DNA of 64,000 nt from Flagellatimonas centrodinii (GCF_016918765.2 NZ_CP092104.1:1178001-1242000); one strand, 5' to 3'; positions 26,784-35,989 are shown, numbered from the stretch's first letter. Notes: a model not told the origin generated them from the sequence alone. Translations and numbers: made by a program.

Positions 26784-27831
26784 TCATGCGTTCGCCCACG
26801 GACGGTTGCGCGGCTTGGTTCTCAGGCTGATCAGACCCAGCGTCTCGTACTGGTAGTCGAACGAGTAGCGCATGGTCGCCTTTGGAACCTTGTGTTTGTC
26901 GCACAGCCACCAGCGAAGCCGCAGCGCGGTGTGCCGGTCAATGGCTCGGTATGCTTTGCCAACGGGGCCGATGCAGAAATAGTTGGCCCAGCCGACGAGC
27001 ATCCGATTCAACCGCCCCACGATGTATTCCGTCTCAAGCAAGGCCCGGTTGATGTGGGCCTCGGCGCTGATGGCTTGCATCAGACGCCGGATGCTCTTCT
27101 TCGACGGCCGCGTGCCCAGATAGGAACGGCCGGTCACCTCCGAATAGCACCGCTCGAACGTATATCCCAGAAAGTCGAAGCGACCTTGCGGCAGCCGACA
27201 GATGTGCGTCTTGTCCTCGTTCACCCTCAATTTCAGTCGTCCGACCAGTTGCCGCAACGCATTCAACGCCTCATCGGCGTCGCGTGCGCAGCAGATGACC
27301 ATGTCGTCGGCGTAGTTGACGATGCGAGCGGCGTACCGCCGCTCGAGGCCTAACCGCTTCCACGCGAGAATCAGCCGCCTCATGTAGAGGTTGCTGAGCA
27401 GTGGTGAAATCGGCGCGCCTTGAGGCGTCCCCCGGCTGCTGTCGCGATTGACGGTCGTCCGCTGCGTACGTCCCCGCCTGCCGGTCTCTTCGACCGGCGC
27501 ATCGAGCCACATCTGGATCAGATGCAGCACGTGCCGGTCGACTACCCGGCGCGCGACCGATCGCATGAGCTCGGCATGCGGGATGCTGTCAAAGTAGCCG
27601 GAGAGATCGGCGTCGATGACCTGCGTGTGACCTCGCGTCAGCCAGCCGTGCACCTGCTGGACGGCGCTGAGCGCGCTGTGCCCCCTTCGATACGCGTGCT
27701 GCTCGGGTGGCAGGTCGGCCTCGGAGATGGTATCCAGCACCATCATCAAAGCGGTCTGCACCACGCGGTCACGGATCGTCGGGATACCCAGCGGCCTTTG
27801 CTTGCCGTCCGGCTTGGGGATGTACACCCGC
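26784..27831 (-). pseudogene. Group II intron reverse transcriptase, N-terminus lost
   Basis: About 349 residues remain, starting in RVYIPKPDGKQRPLGIPT (RT motif 1-2) and running through the palm with RGTPQGAPISPLLSN and the catalytic NYADDMVICC, to a maturase/thumb part with GWANYFCIGPVGKAY. The first 80-100 residues (RT0 and the start of RT1) are missing. Upstream of 27831 the frame enters the IS3 element and is only an artefact. There is no HNH endonuclease domain before the stop at 26784. It is inactive as it stands. Confidence 0.88.
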
Positions 27832-27869
27832 CGGGTTCTACCCCGATAGCACGGACACTTTCGAGAAGG
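27832..27869 (+). repeat. IS3 left terminal inverted repeat
   Basis: It begins CGGGTTCTACCCCGATAGC and continues ACGGAC. Aligned with the reverse complement of the right end, the first 14 bases are identical, CACGGAC is shared, and scattered matches follow. It carries the promoter side of orfA. Confidence 0.8.
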
Positions 27870-27894
27870 CCGACAATGGCCAAAAGGAGTGTTC

Positions 27895-28182
27895 ATGTCG
27901 AAGCGAAGGAAGTTCAGCCCGGAGTTCAAGCGCGGGGCTGTTGAGCAGTGCCGCCAGCCGGGTGTGAGTTGCGCGCAGGTCGCCCGGGAGTTGGGCATCC
28001 GGGACAGCCTGCTAACCCGCTGGAAGCGCGAGATTGAGGGCCAAGGGCAAGTCGCCTTTGGTGGCACGGGCACCGCCCGCGATGAGGAGCTGGCGCGGCT
28101 CAAACGCGAGCTTGCCCGGGTGAAGAAGGAGCGGGATTTTTTACGCGAAGCGGCGACGTTCTTTGCCAAGGGGTCGTCCTGA
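27895..28182 (+). CDS. IS3-family transposase OrfA
   Basis: 95 residues, starting at ATG 27895 with AGGAG five bases upstream. The helix-turn-helix is in [12 protein letters not shown]...[11 protein letters not shown], followed by a leucine-zipper-like coiled coil ([20 protein letters not shown]). It binds the terminal repeats. OrfA ends at 28182, and OrfB lies in the -1 frame, so a fusion OrfAB is expected by programmed frameshifting. A run of six T (28137-28142) is a candidate slip site. Confidence 0.92.
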   Translation: MSKRRKFSPEFKRGAVEQCRQPGVSCAQVARELGIRDSLLTRWKREIEGQGQVAFGGTGTARDEELARLKRELARVKKERDFLREAATFFAKGSS

Positions 28183-28229
28183 GATATCAGGCGATCGAGC
28201 GTTGCCGCGATGATTTCCCTGTTCGCCTG

Positions 28230-29051
28230 ATGTGCCGCTGCCTGCGGGTGTCGCCGAGCGGTTATTACGGCTGGAGTACGCGCCAGCCCAGCGCACGTCA
28301 GGTCGACAACGATCGACTGCTTGCACGCATCCGTGAGCTTCACGAAGACAGCCGTGGCGTTCTGGGTGCGCCTCGCATGCAGGAGGATCTTGCCGAAGAA
28401 GGTGAGACTGCCAGCGTCAATCGCGTGGCTCGCCTGATGGCGCTGCACGGCGTGCAGGGCTGGCCGCGCAGGAAACGGCGCGGCCCGCGCGGTCAGCCGG
28501 GGCTGCCGCCACCTGGCGTGCGCAATCTGCTGGAGCGGGATTTCAATGCTTTGGAGCCCGAGACCAAGTGGGTGACCGACATCACCGAGATCAAAACCGA
28601 CGAGGGCAAGCTGTATCTATGCGTCGTCCTCGACCTGTTCAGCAAGCTCGTGATCGGGTGGTCGATGCATCACCGGCAGGACCGTCAGATGGTGATCCGG
28701 GCCGTCGAAATGGCGATCTGGCAACGTCAGGGCGGATGGTCAGTGATCCTACATTCGGATCGCGGCAGCCAATTCCGCAGCAGTGACTATCAACGCTATC
28801 TGACCAGGAACACGCTGCTGTGCTCAATGAGTGCCGTTGGCCATTGCGGAGACAACGCTGCCTGCGAGGGCTTCTTCGGCATGCTCAAGCGGGAGCGCAC
28901 GCACCGTGTGAAGTATCCGACGCTCGATGTCGCCAAGGCGGATGTGTTCGACTACATCGAGCGATTCCACAACCCGAGAATGCGGCGTAGAGTCGCCAAG
29001 CAGGATCAGAAGTTTTCAGCTCTTTCCAAACCGTCCGTGGTTACGGGGTAG
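28230..29051 (+). CDS. IS3-family transposase OrfB (DDE integrase)
   Basis: The first ATG gives 273 residues, but the frame is open and homologous from about 28140 (reading [19 protein letters not shown]), so in vivo it is probably made as OrfAB by -1 frameshift. The rve catalytic triad is visible: D in [11 protein letters not shown] in [10 protein letters not shown], and E in [14 protein letters not shown] with DD(35)E spacing. An HTH_21-like region is in [14 protein letters not shown]. There is no internal stop, so the element may be active. Confidence 0.92.
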   Translation: MCRCLRVSPSGYYGWSTRQPSARQVDNDRLLARIRELHEDSRGVLGAPRMQEDLAEEGETASVNRVARLMALHGVQGWPRRKRRGPRGQPGLPPPGVRNLLERDFNALEPETKWVTDITEIKTDEGKLYLCVVLDLFSKLVIGWSMHHRQDRQMVIRAVEMAIWQRQGGWSVILHSDRGSQFRSSDYQRYLTRNTLLCSMSAVGHCGDNAACEGFFGMLKRERTHRVKYPTLDVAKADVFDYIERFHNPRMRRRVAKQDQKFSALSKPSVVTG

Positions 29052-29057
29052 AACCCG
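29020..29057 (-). repeat. IS3 right terminal inverted repeat
   Basis: On the minus strand this begins CGGGTTCTACCCCGTAACC and continues ACGGAC, matching the left end at 14 of 14 outer bases. The plus-strand stop codon of OrfB (TAG, 29049-29051) falls inside it. Confidence 0.8.
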
Positions 29058-29626
29058 TGATGACCTCGGCAGGGCCGCAGGCGCAACGCTACGACTTTCC
29101 CGGCACCGCCGACTGTGCCACCTGCCACAACGCCACCGCGGGCTTCGTGCTCGGGCTGGAAACCGGGCAGATGAACCGTGCGCTGGCGTATCCGCTGGCG
29201 GTCGACAACCAGCTGCGGACACTGGATCACATCGGGCTGTTCGATTCGCCGCTGGAGGGCGCGGATCGCTACCCGCGCTGGCCCGATCCGACCGATGCCG
29301 TGGCACCGTTGGACGCCCGCGCCCGCGCCTATCTCGCGGCCAACTGCGCCCAGTGTCACAACCCCGACAATACCCTGCCGGTCACCTTGAACCTGCGCTA
29401 CAGCGACGACCCGGCGGACCTGGAGGCCCTCGGCAGGGCACCCCTGGCCGGCGATCTCGGCGTGGCAGACGCCCGCATCATCGCCCCCGGTGATCGCCAT
29501 CGCAGCACCCTGTGGCTGCGCATGAACCGCCGCGGCGAGGGGCAGATGCCGCCGCTGGCCACCCACGTGGTGGATGCCGCGGCGGTGGATCTGATCGGCG
29601 ACTGGATCGACAGCCTTACGCCGTGA
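29058..29626 (+). pseudogene. C-terminal fragment of a diheme c-type cytochrome (SO2930-like)
   Basis: About 190 residues from the IS edge to a stop at 29626, with two heme sites CATCH and CAQCH. The order NATAGFVLGLETGQMNRA, LDHIGLF, then NCAQCHNPDNTLP resembles the C-terminal half of the SO2930-type diheme cytochromes, whose N-terminal part and signal peptide are absent here. The internal ATG near 29060 is not a real start. The break coincides with the IS3 right end, so it is a 5' truncation by insertion or recombination. Its 3' end overlaps the KstD-like gene by 11 bp, convergently. Confidence 0.8.
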
Positions 29627-31349
29627 CCGTCGGCGCCACCGGCTGGCGTGCGAGGTCGCGCGCGGCCAGATAACCGAAGGTCATCGCCGGGCCCAGCGTG
29701 GAACCTGCGCCCGCGTAGGTCTTGCCCATCACTGCGGCCGAGGTGTTGCCGGTGGCGTAGAGCCCCTCGATGACGCCGCCATCCTCCCGCAGCACCCGCG
29801 CATGCTCATCCGTGAGCAGGCCGCCCTTGGTGCCGATCTCGCCGGGGTCGAGCCGGATGGCGTAGAACGGACCGTCGGTGAGCGGTCCCAGACAGGGGTT
29901 GGGCTGGTTCTGCGGATCGCTGTAGTAGCGATCGATGGCGGTGGTGCCCTTGTGGAAATCAGGGTCTTCGCCTTTCACCGCATGGGCATTGAAGCGTTCG
30001 ATGGTGGCGGCCAGCCCCTGGGCGTCGACACCGATCTTGGCCGCCAGCGCCGCCAGGCTGTCGGCGCGGTAGTAGACCTTGTCGAGCCAGTCCTTGGGCA
30101 GCGCCGAGTCCGGCTGCATCTGGCCGGGCAGGAACAGGCCGGCTGGGTATTTCTTGCGGAACTGGGCGTCGAAGATGAACCAGGCCGGCACCGCGCCGTT
30201 GCCTTTGGCATCGTCGGCATACATGGCGGTTACCACGTCCGGATAGGCCGCCGCTTCATTGACGAAACGCTGGCCCTTGCGGTTGACGATGACGCAGCGG
30301 GGCATCGCCCTTTCGACAAAAAGGGTGGTCTGCGAACTGGCGCCCGGTACGTGCACGGTGGGCGAGCCCCACACCAGGTTCATGAACCCGAGGCCGGCGC
30401 CCAGGGCCTGTCCGGCACGGATGCCGTCGCCATGATTGATCGGCGGCGCACCGGTCCACGCCACTTGGGTCGGATGCGGCAGGTACTGCTCACGCATCTG
30501 CTGGTTGGACTCGAAACCGCCGCTGGCGAGAATCACGCCGCGGCGGGCCCGCAGGCGAATGGCACGCCCCCCGCGCTGCGCCACGACGCCGGTCACGCGG
30601 CCATTGTCGTGCACCAGGTCGGTCAAGCCGGTCTCCAGCCACAGGGGCACCTGTTGCTGCTGCAGCGCATACCGCAGCTGACCGACCAGCGCCTGGCCCA
30701 GCGTCATGCGGCGGTCGCGTTTGGTCTTGAAGCGCCACCCCAGATCCAACCAGTAGCGCAGCATCATCTTCATGATGAGGCCGATCCAGCCCTTGCCCTT
30801 GGTGAACAGGGTGTGGGCCTCGACCTGGTTCATCGACAGGCGGCCCATCACCTGGGTGCCCTTGAACGGCGGTCGTTGGCGGTCGAATTCCTCGCCCAAC
30901 AGGGCTGCGTTGAACTCCACCGGCTCCATCGAGCGGTGACCGTCGAGGCCACCCGGCTTGTCCGGATAGTAGTCCGGATAGAGCGGCACGCTGCGAAAGC
31001 GCACGCCAAACTGGCGGGCGAGGTGGCGCACCATCTCCGGGGCGTTCTGCAGGTAGGCGGCAATACGCGACTCGGGGACTTCCCCTTCGGTCAGCAACTT
31101 CACGTAACCCAGCGCGGCCTCGTAGGAATCGCGGCCACCGTTCTTCTCGATGTCGTCGTTGCAGGGAATCCAGATGCCGCCGCCGGACACCGCCGAGGTG
31201 CCGCCGTAGAACTCGGATTTCTCGATGACCAGCGCCTTGAGACCCTCACCGGCGGCGCACAGTGCCGCGGTCATGCCGCCGGCCCCGGAGCCGACCACCA
31301 CCACGTCAAATTCCTCGTCCCAGATCTGCGTGGGTTCGTTCATGCCCAT
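29616..31349 (-). CDS. FAD-dependent 3-ketosteroid dehydrogenase-like protein (KstD family)
   Basis: 577 residues. The FAD-binding opening is DVVVVGSGAGGMTAALCAAG, followed by EKSEFYGGTSAVSGGGIW. A C-terminal FAD segment reads AVMGKTYAGAGSTLGPAMTF. This is the fumarate-reductase/KstD layout, in which a 3-ketosteroid loses hydrogen at C1-C2 or C4-C5. Start 31349 has GGGAGGGG upstream. It is the last gene of a minus-strand pair after HsaA, from which an intrinsic terminator (31361-31398) separates it. Context favours steroid dehydrogenation; the exact position is not decidable from sequence. Confidence 0.85.
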   Translation of the reverse strand: MGMNEPTQIWDEEFDVVVVGSGAGGMTAALCAAGEGLKALVIEKSEFYGGTSAVSGGGIWIPCNDDIEKNGGRDSYEAALGYVKLLTEGEVPESRIAAYLQNAPEMVRHLARQFGVRFRSVPLYPDYYPDKPGGLDGHRSMEPVEFNAALLGEEFDRQRPPFKGTQVMGRLSMNQVEAHTLFTKGKGWIGLIMKMMLRYWLDLGWRFKTKRDRRMTLGQALVGQLRYALQQQQVPLWLETGLTDLVHDNGRVTGVVAQRGGRAIRLRARRGVILASGGFESNQQMREQYLPHPTQVAWTGAPPINHGDGIRAGQALGAGLGFMNLVWGSPTVHVPGASSQTTLFVERAMPRCVIVNRKGQRFVNEAAAYPDVVTAMYADDAKGNGAVPAWFIFDAQFRKKYPAGLFLPGQMQPDSALPKDWLDKVYYRADSLAALAAKIGVDAQGLAATIERFNAHAVKGEDPDFHKGTTAIDRYYSDPQNQPNPCLGPLTDGPFYAIRLDPGEIGTKGGLLTDEHARVLREDGGVIEGLYATGNTSAAVMGKTYAGAGSTLGPAMTFGYLAARDLARQPVAPTVTA

Positions 31350-31360
31350 GGTCCCCTCCC

Positions 31361-31398
31361 GAAAAAACAAACCCCTCCCGGGTGACCCGGAGAGGGGT
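31361..31398 (-). terminator. Intrinsic terminator after hsaA
   Basis: On the minus strand ACCCCTCTCCGGGTCACCCGG and its pairing arm (31371-31398) are followed by a T-rich run (31361-31370). It lies between the HsaA stop and the KstD-like start, so KstD may have its own promoter or depend on read-through. Confidence 0.75.
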
Positions 31399-31419
31399 GG
31401 TACGCGACCATCGTCGCGA

Positions 31420-32613
31420 TCAGATGAAAAAGTCGGTGTTCTCGCGGCCGAGCAGTGCACCGCCGAAGTTGCGCCCAAACACGTCCGGGTTGTTGGCATA
31501 GTGCGCGCGTGCCGAGAGAATGTCGGTGAAGAAGCGCACCAGCGGGAAGTCGGTGAAGATGCCGCGGCCACCGCAGGCGGAATGCAGCTTGTAGGCGTGC
31601 TCGCAGCAGCGGTCCACCACCTGCGCCGCCTGGTAGCGGAAGTGCAGGCGACGTTCGACACTCACCGGCTCGCCCTTGACGGCCGCGGCCTTGAGTTCGG
31701 TGAAGTTGCGGTCCAGTGCCAGGCGCATTTCATCGGCGGCGACGCTGGCATTGGCCACCGCCATCTGCGCCGGCACCTGTTCGGAGGTCTTGGCGCCCAT
31801 GTTGCCGGTCCAGTTGCCGCCGAATTCCTTGAAGCACTCGATCATGCCCTCCAGCCCGCCGATGGCGGCGGTGGACACGGCGCGAACAAAGATCTGGCCG
31901 AACGGCAACTGGTACAGCGGCGCGGTGAAGGTGTCACGGCCCGGGTTGGTGCCCATGAAGCCATCGCTGGCCTTGTGGGTCCGGTACTCGGGGACGAATA
32001 CGTCTTCGACCACGATGTCGTTGGAGCCGGTGGCCTTGAGCCCCATGGTGTGCCAGGTGTCGACCACCTTGAAATCCGACTTCGGCAGCAGGAAGGTCCG
32101 GTATTCCGGCGGCTGGCCCTCATTGAAGATGAGCCCTCCGAGAAACACCCAGTCGCAATGTTCGATACCGCTGGAGAAACCCCAGCGCCCGCTGAAGCGG
32201 AATCCGCCCTCGACCGGTGTCACCTGACCCTTGGGCATGTAGGTGGAGGCGATCAGGACGGAATGGTCACCGCCACCCCAGACATCCTCGGCCGCCTTGG
32301 GGTCGAACAGGGCGATCTGCCAGTTGTGCACGCCGACCACCCCGTAGACCCAGGCGGTGGACATACACCCCTTGGCCAGTTCCATTTGGACGTCGTAGAA
32401 CACCTGCGGGTCCATCTCGTAGCCGCCATAGCGCTTGGGCTTGAGCACCTCGAAAAAGCCCGCTTCCTGCATGTCGGCGATGGTTTCTTTCGGGATCGCC
32501 CGCGCCGCGTTGGCGGCCTCGGCACGCTCGGCCAGCTTCGGTGCGAGTTGCCGCGCCCGCTGAACCAGGACATCGGGGGTGATCGGAACGGCTTTCGCGC
32601 TGGAGGCCTGCAT
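31420..32613 (-). CDS. hsaA: Flavin-dependent 3-HSA hydroxylase, oxygenase component
   Basis: 397 residues of the acyl-CoA dehydrogenase fold used by two-component flavin monooxygenases. Family segments are AKGCMSTAWVYGVVGVHNWQ, GRWGFSSGIEHCDWVFLGG, and HTMGLKATGSNDIVVEDVFVP. HsaA hydroxylates 3-HSA (the phenolic A-ring of the opened steroid) to a catechol with reduced flavin from HsaB. Length and motifs match HsaA/TesA2. The HsaB reductase and the HsaC extradiol dioxygenase are not in the window. The start at 32613 has GAGGA upstream and is divergent from kshA. Confidence 0.88.
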   Translation of the reverse strand: MQASSAKAVPITPDVLVQRARQLAPKLAERAEAANAARAIPKETIADMQEAGFFEVLKPKRYGGYEMDPQVFYDVQMELAKGCMSTAWVYGVVGVHNWQIALFDPKAAEDVWGGGDHSVLIASTYMPKGQVTPVEGGFRFSGRWGFSSGIEHCDWVFLGGLIFNEGQPPEYRTFLLPKSDFKVVDTWHTMGLKATGSNDIVVEDVFVPEYRTHKASDGFMGTNPGRDTFTAPLYQLPFGQIFVRAVSTAAIGGLEGMIECFKEFGGNWTGNMGAKTSEQVPAQMAVANASVAADEMRLALDRNFTELKAAAVKGEPVSVERRLHFRYQAAQVVDRCCEHAYKLHSACGGRGIFTDFPLVRFFTDILSARAHYANNPDVFGRNFGGALLGRENTDFFI

Positions 32614-32916
32614 GGTGAAATCCTCGACAACAGGGCGGCCACAGCAGAGGGGCGCCCAAGAATGGAGTGGAGCTGCATTTCCGCAGGAAACCGCAGATTG
32701 AACATCGTCCGAAATGAGTACCAGCCAGAACCTGTACAAATCGGGCAAAAACCGACGCCACCGCTGACGTCGCGGTCACTCAAACGGGTGATGCAGACGC
32801 CCCGGACGGCCACCGACACTGCGCGCAGCTGGAGCGGCCCTGAACACCCGCTGCCGACGATTTCTTTCATGCAACCCGCCACGAGCGCGAAGCGCGGCGG
32901 CACCGGAGTCCCTCAC
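32614..32916. promoter_or_regulatory. Divergent control region between hsaA and kshA (303 bp)
   Basis: No gene is supported here. The stretch should hold back-to-back promoters for hsaA (minus) and kshA (plus). It contains ATGGAGTGGAGC at 32662-32673, which resembles the ATGGGGTGGAGC arm of the dyad before hsaD (47418-47447). I see no strong -35/-10 pair by eye. Confidence 0.45.
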
Positions 32917-34032
32917 ATGGCAACGTCCCGCGAGTACGGCCTTGGCGAATTCACCTTCCCCCGTGGCTGGTTCATGGTCGCCGAGAGCGCGAAGGTCACC
33001 GACAAGCCCATGGGCGTGAAGTATTTCGGCCAGGAGTTCGCGCTATATCGCGGCAAGGAAAGCGGCCGCGTCATTCTGCTCGATGCCTACTGCCCGCACA
33101 TGGGGACCCACCTCGCACGCAATAGCACCAGCTATGTCGCCCAGGATGGCCCGGTGGAGGGCGACTCCATCCGCTGCCCGTACCACGCCTGGCGCTTCGG
33201 CCCCGATGGCAAGTGCAATCACATCCCCTACTCCAACGGCCCCATCCCGCCCGCCGCCAAGGTGCGCTCGTGGCCGGTCAAGGAGCATCTGGGCGCCGTG
33301 TTCGTCTGGCACGACCCCGAAGGCGGTGAGCCCGACTACGAGTTGCCGGTCATTCCCGAGTGCAGCGACCCCAGCTGGGTCCCCCTGGCCTTCGACGATC
33401 TCGGGGTGGTGGAGAGCCACACCCAGGAAATTGTCGACAACATCACCGATGTCGCCCATTTCGGGCCGGTGCACGGGTCGATCACCCAATACTTTGAAAA
33501 CGAGTTCAAGGGGCATATTGCGGTGCAGCGCATGGGCGGCGGTCACCGCACCCTGACCACTGCTGGAGGGCCGATGCTGGAGACCGAAGCGGTGTACCAC
33601 GGCCCCAGCCTGCTGATCACCAAGATGAGCGGCACCCACGATTCCTACATCTACATCGCCCATACACCGGTGGAAGACGGCTCGGCCTATGTGTGGCACG
33701 GCCTGATGGTGAAATCGCCCACCGGCCAACCGCAGTACACCGCGGAAGACACCGAGATCGCCCGTCAGTACCAGGCGATGGCGCTGGCCGCCTTCGCGCA
33801 GGACTTCGAGGTGTGGCGGCACAAGCGCCCCTGCATCAAGGGGCTGTTCGTGCAGGGCGATGGTGCCTTCCTCAAGCAGCGCGCCTGGTACAAGCAGTTC
33901 TACAACCCGCGGGCGATGAAACGCGAACTGCTGCAAGCGGTCGAGGGTGTGCACCGGGCGCGCGGCATGGACGGCGCCCCACCGGAAGCTGTCAAGCCGG
34001 TGCCGGTGGCAGCAGAAGAAGTGGTGAGCTGA
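32917..34032 (+). CDS. kshA: 3-Ketosteroid 9-alpha-hydroxylase, oxygenase subunit
   Basis: 371 residues. The Rieske centre is C59, H61, C87, H90 (CPHMGTH and CPYHAW), and the mononuclear iron site is D178, H181 and H186 within DNITDVAHFGPVH. These are the KshA signature motifs. KshA hydroxylates C9 of a 3-ketosteroid, which with delta-1 dehydrogenation opens ring B. The reductase KshB is not nearby; a reductase at 1-776 or 6072 could in principle serve. ATG 32917 has GGAG eight bases upstream; the longer frame opens earlier without support. It stands alone on the plus strand, divergent from hsaA. Confidence 0.93.
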   Translation: MATSREYGLGEFTFPRGWFMVAESAKVTDKPMGVKYFGQEFALYRGKESGRVILLDAYCPHMGTHLARNSTSYVAQDGPVEGDSIRCPYHAWRFGPDGKCNHIPYSNGPIPPAAKVRSWPVKEHLGAVFVWHDPEGGEPDYELPVIPECSDPSWVPLAFDDLGVVESHTQEIVDNITDVAHFGPVHGSITQYFENEFKGHIAVQRMGGGHRTLTTAGGPMLETEAVYHGPSLLITKMSGTHDSYIYIAHTPVEDGSAYVWHGLMVKSPTGQPQYTAEDTEIARQYQAMALAAFAQDFEVWRHKRPCIKGLFVQGDGAFLKQRAWYKQFYNPRAMKRELLQAVEGVHRARGMDGAPPEAVKPVPVAAEEVVS

Positions 34033-34037
34033 CCCCT

Positions 34038-34061
34038 GATGGCGGCCCGCGGGCCGCCATC
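34038..34061. terminator. Perfect 24-bp palindrome between convergent genes
   Basis: GATGGCGGCCCG is immediately followed by its exact reverse complement, with no loop. It sits 6 bp after the kshA stop and 17 bp before the stop of the minus-strand hydrolase gene. A short terminator-like hairpin for both strands is likely; no T-run follows. Confidence 0.65.
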
Positions 34062-34078
34062 GCCGTTCCGTGCAGCCG

Positions 34079-35023
34079 CTAGGGTGCGGCGGCTGGCGCC
34101 AGGGCCGGCAGCGTCGCCATCACCCGCCGGTCGTGCGCCGGCACCAGCGTCAGTTCGGGCATCTGCTGTGCCAGCCGGTGCAGTTGGACGATGCGCTCGC
34201 TCACCACGCCGGCGCGCACATCCACCAGCCGGCGGGTCATCCACGGCCGCTCGGCCGGCAAGGTGATGCCCTCCGCCTGCCACACCAGATCGCCAACGAA
34301 GCCATAGCGCTGCCCCTCGGGGAGGCTGACGAAGACGATCACGCTCCCCGGCGTGTGGCCGCCCGACGGCACCAGCACCACCGAGCCGTCATCGAAGACG
34401 TCGAGACTGCGGTCAAATCCGAGGAAAGGACCGTCGTCAAAGGCGTATATCTGCCACTCGATGCTGCCCGCCAGGTTGCGGGCCAGGGCCGTCGCCGGGT
34501 CGCCGGTGTGGATGAAATCGTGCTCGGCCTGCGGCACCCAGACCGGAACCCCCGGCAGATCCGCCAGACCGCTGACATGATCCCAGTGGGCATGGGTAAG
34601 GATCACCCCCAGAAGATCGCCCGGGTCGCGGCCCGCCGCGCGCAGTTGTTGCGCCACGGGAATCTCCTCCTCGTAACGCGACACCTTCTGCATCAGCATC
34701 GGTGTGGTGGCGAAATGCGCCGCCACGTCCTCGCCGAAGCCGCTGTCGATCAACAGGCTGCCTTGCGGATGTTCGATCAACACCGCATCCATGCCGAAGA
34801 TGCGCTCATCGTTGAAAGCGCCGCTGCGATAGGCCATCGCGGCGGCCGAGAACATGCGGCCGGCATGCAGCACCGACAGCCGCACCGGCGGCGGGGCGGG
34901 CGGTGGCGCGACGGCCACCTCGGCGCCTTCGGGTACCGGCAGCGTGACGGCGCGGAAGGTCGACGCCAGCGCTACCGCGCCGACAAATAGCAGCACCAGA
35001 ATACCCACCGTCCACTTTTTCAC
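34079..35023 (-). CDS. Membrane-anchored metallo-beta-lactamase-fold hydrolase
   Basis: 314 residues from GTG 35023 (VKKWTVGILVLLFVGAVALA), preceded by GGGGGAG. The single N-terminal hydrophobic segment anchors or exports it. The zinc motif HAHWDH is at about residue 145, followed by PAEH and GHTPGS-like histidines. The fold covers lactonases, esterases and thioesterases. Being in a steroid region it may hydrolyse a lactone or ester intermediate, but nothing in the sequence fixes the substrate. The frame is also open to ATG 35053, less likely by ribosome-site position. Confidence 0.8.
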   Translation of the reverse strand: MKKWTVGILVLLFVGAVALASTFRAVTLPVPEGAEVAVAPPPAPPPVRLSVLHAGRMFSAAAMAYRSGAFNDERIFGMDAVLIEHPQGSLLIDSGFGEDVAAHFATTPMLMQKVSRYEEEIPVAQQLRAAGRDPGDLLGVILTHAHWDHVSGLADLPGVPVWVPQAEHDFIHTGDPATALARNLAGSIEWQIYAFDDGPFLGFDRSLDVFDDGSVVLVPSGGHTPGSVIVFVSLPEGQRYGFVGDLVWQAEGITLPAERPWMTRRLVDVRAGVVSERIVQLHRLAQQMPELTLVPAHDRRVMATLPALAPAAAP

Positions 35024-35086
35024 TGACTGTTCTCCCCCGTTATCAACGCGCATCCTACTCGTCGGGCCTCGACGCCATCGTGGGCG

Positions 35087-35410
35087 CTACGCCGGGTCAA
35101 GCAGCAACGCGCCAGCCTGTACCCATCCGGATCGCTCGTGCAGGCGAACGTACCACCAGGCCCCCTCGCGGTTGAGCACTCGCGCCTGCAGGGTGACCTC
35201 GGCGGCACCCGGCACGGAGCCGTCGGCGGCGGCCGCCACCATTCGCGGTTGATCCCGCAGCAGCACGCCGACCTTCAGCGTGGCGGATGAGGACACCACC
35301 GGCGTTTGCGCGGCCCCGATCGTCGGCGCTTCACAGTCCGCCGCCGCCCACGACGGCAACCCCCAGCCCAGCACCAGAAGCAGCCCCGCCCCCCGTGAAA
35401 TGATCGACAT
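35087..35410 (-). CDS. Small secreted SH3-domain protein
   Basis: 107 residues: a signal peptide (cut near SWAAA) and one bacterial SH3-like domain with TLQARVLNREGAWWYVRLHE and SGWVQAGAL. Such domains bind peptidoglycan or act as surface adaptors. It is upstream of the hydrolase gene with 63 bp between, on the same strand. No specific role is known. Confidence 0.7.
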   Translation of the reverse strand: MSIISRGAGLLLVLGWGLPSWAAADCEAPTIGAAQTPVVSSSATLKVGVLLRDQPRMVAAAADGSVPGAAEVTLQARVLNREGAWWYVRLHERSGWVQAGALLLDPA

Positions 35411-35530
35411 TGCTGCAGCTCCGTTCCATGGATTGAGTCCGGATTTAACGCCGCCCGCGGTCGCGCGGCAAGCTCGGGGGCGTTCGGTAGCGGTACGTAT
35501 TTGACGCTTTCCTGACGCCTTCAGCGCCCA

Positions 35531-35989
35531 TCAGCCGCCAATCGCCGCCTTCATCCAGGACGGCACGTTGAAGTCGTAGCTCTTTTCTTCCGAACGCCGA
35601 CTGATCCGCCAGCCCGCCGCGGTGCGGCGGTAATCGTCGACGTACCAGAGCCCGAGGAACAGGGTGTCGTGCCCACCCTCGGGCAGCGGCACCACCATCG
35701 GGTTGAAGCAGGCGACCCGACCGCGGGCCGTTTCGCCATCAATCGTGAACGCTGCATTGCCGGTCAGGTGCATGTATCCCGGGAAATGCCCCAAGGCTTC
35801 CGGCAACCAGGCCTTGATGGTCGGATAGGGGCCGTCAATGCCTCCCATGGCCCGATAATCAATGTAGGCATCAGCGGTGAAAACATGGTCAAGTGCATCG
35901 AAATCACGCCGATCAATCGCGTTCGCGTAGGCAATGACGAGGTCCTGCAGCGCCAACCGATCGGCCAGCGCCTGCAGTTCCGGGCTCAC
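35531..35989 (-). CDS. SnoaL-like NTF2-fold protein
   Basis: 152 residues of the cone-shaped NTF2 fold. The opening LQDLVIAYANAIDRRDFDAL and the later NAAFTIDGETARGRVACF are typical of SnoaL_4 proteins. Members include hydroxylases, isomerases and dehydratases that work on polycyclic substrates. Its start overlaps the stop of the ketosteroid isomerase gene (ATGA-like, 35986-35989), so the two are coupled and probably act on related steroids. The catalytic residues cannot be assigned with certainty. Confidence 0.8.
   Translation of the reverse strand: MSPELQALADRLALQDLVIAYANAIDRRDFDALDHVFTADAYIDYRAMGGIDGPYPTIKAWLPEALGHFPGYMHLTGNAAFTIDGETARGRVACFNPMVVPLPEGGHDTLFLGLWYVDDYRRTAAGWRISRRSEEKSYDFNVPSWMKAAIGG

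Larger units (their letters stand above)
27832..29057 (+). mobile_element. IS3-family insertion sequence, complete
   Basis: About 1226 bp with two overlapping transposase frames (orfA 27895-28182; orfB to 29051) and imperfect terminal inverted repeats of 30-40 bp. The outer 14 bases CGGGTTCTACCCCG are identical at both ends. The orfB stop codon lies inside the right repeat. Boundaries are uncertain by a few bases. The flanks show no target duplication (left CGC, right TGA), and they belong to two unrelated broken genes. Confidence 0.88.

Noticed and set aside
26784-27831. Retron or diversity-generating retroelement
   Set aside because: The RT has group II intron style motifs with a domain V hairpin beside it. 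No msr/msd RNA or template/variable repeat was visible.
27832-28448. N-terminal extension of the intron reverse transcriptase into the IS3 element
   Set aside because: The frame continues by chance through the IS but has no RT homology; the RT ends at the IS border.
29058-29120. Start codon of an intact cytochrome gene near 29060
   Set aside because: The protein pattern begins in the middle of the known domain and lacks a signal peptide; the start is an accident at the IS edge.
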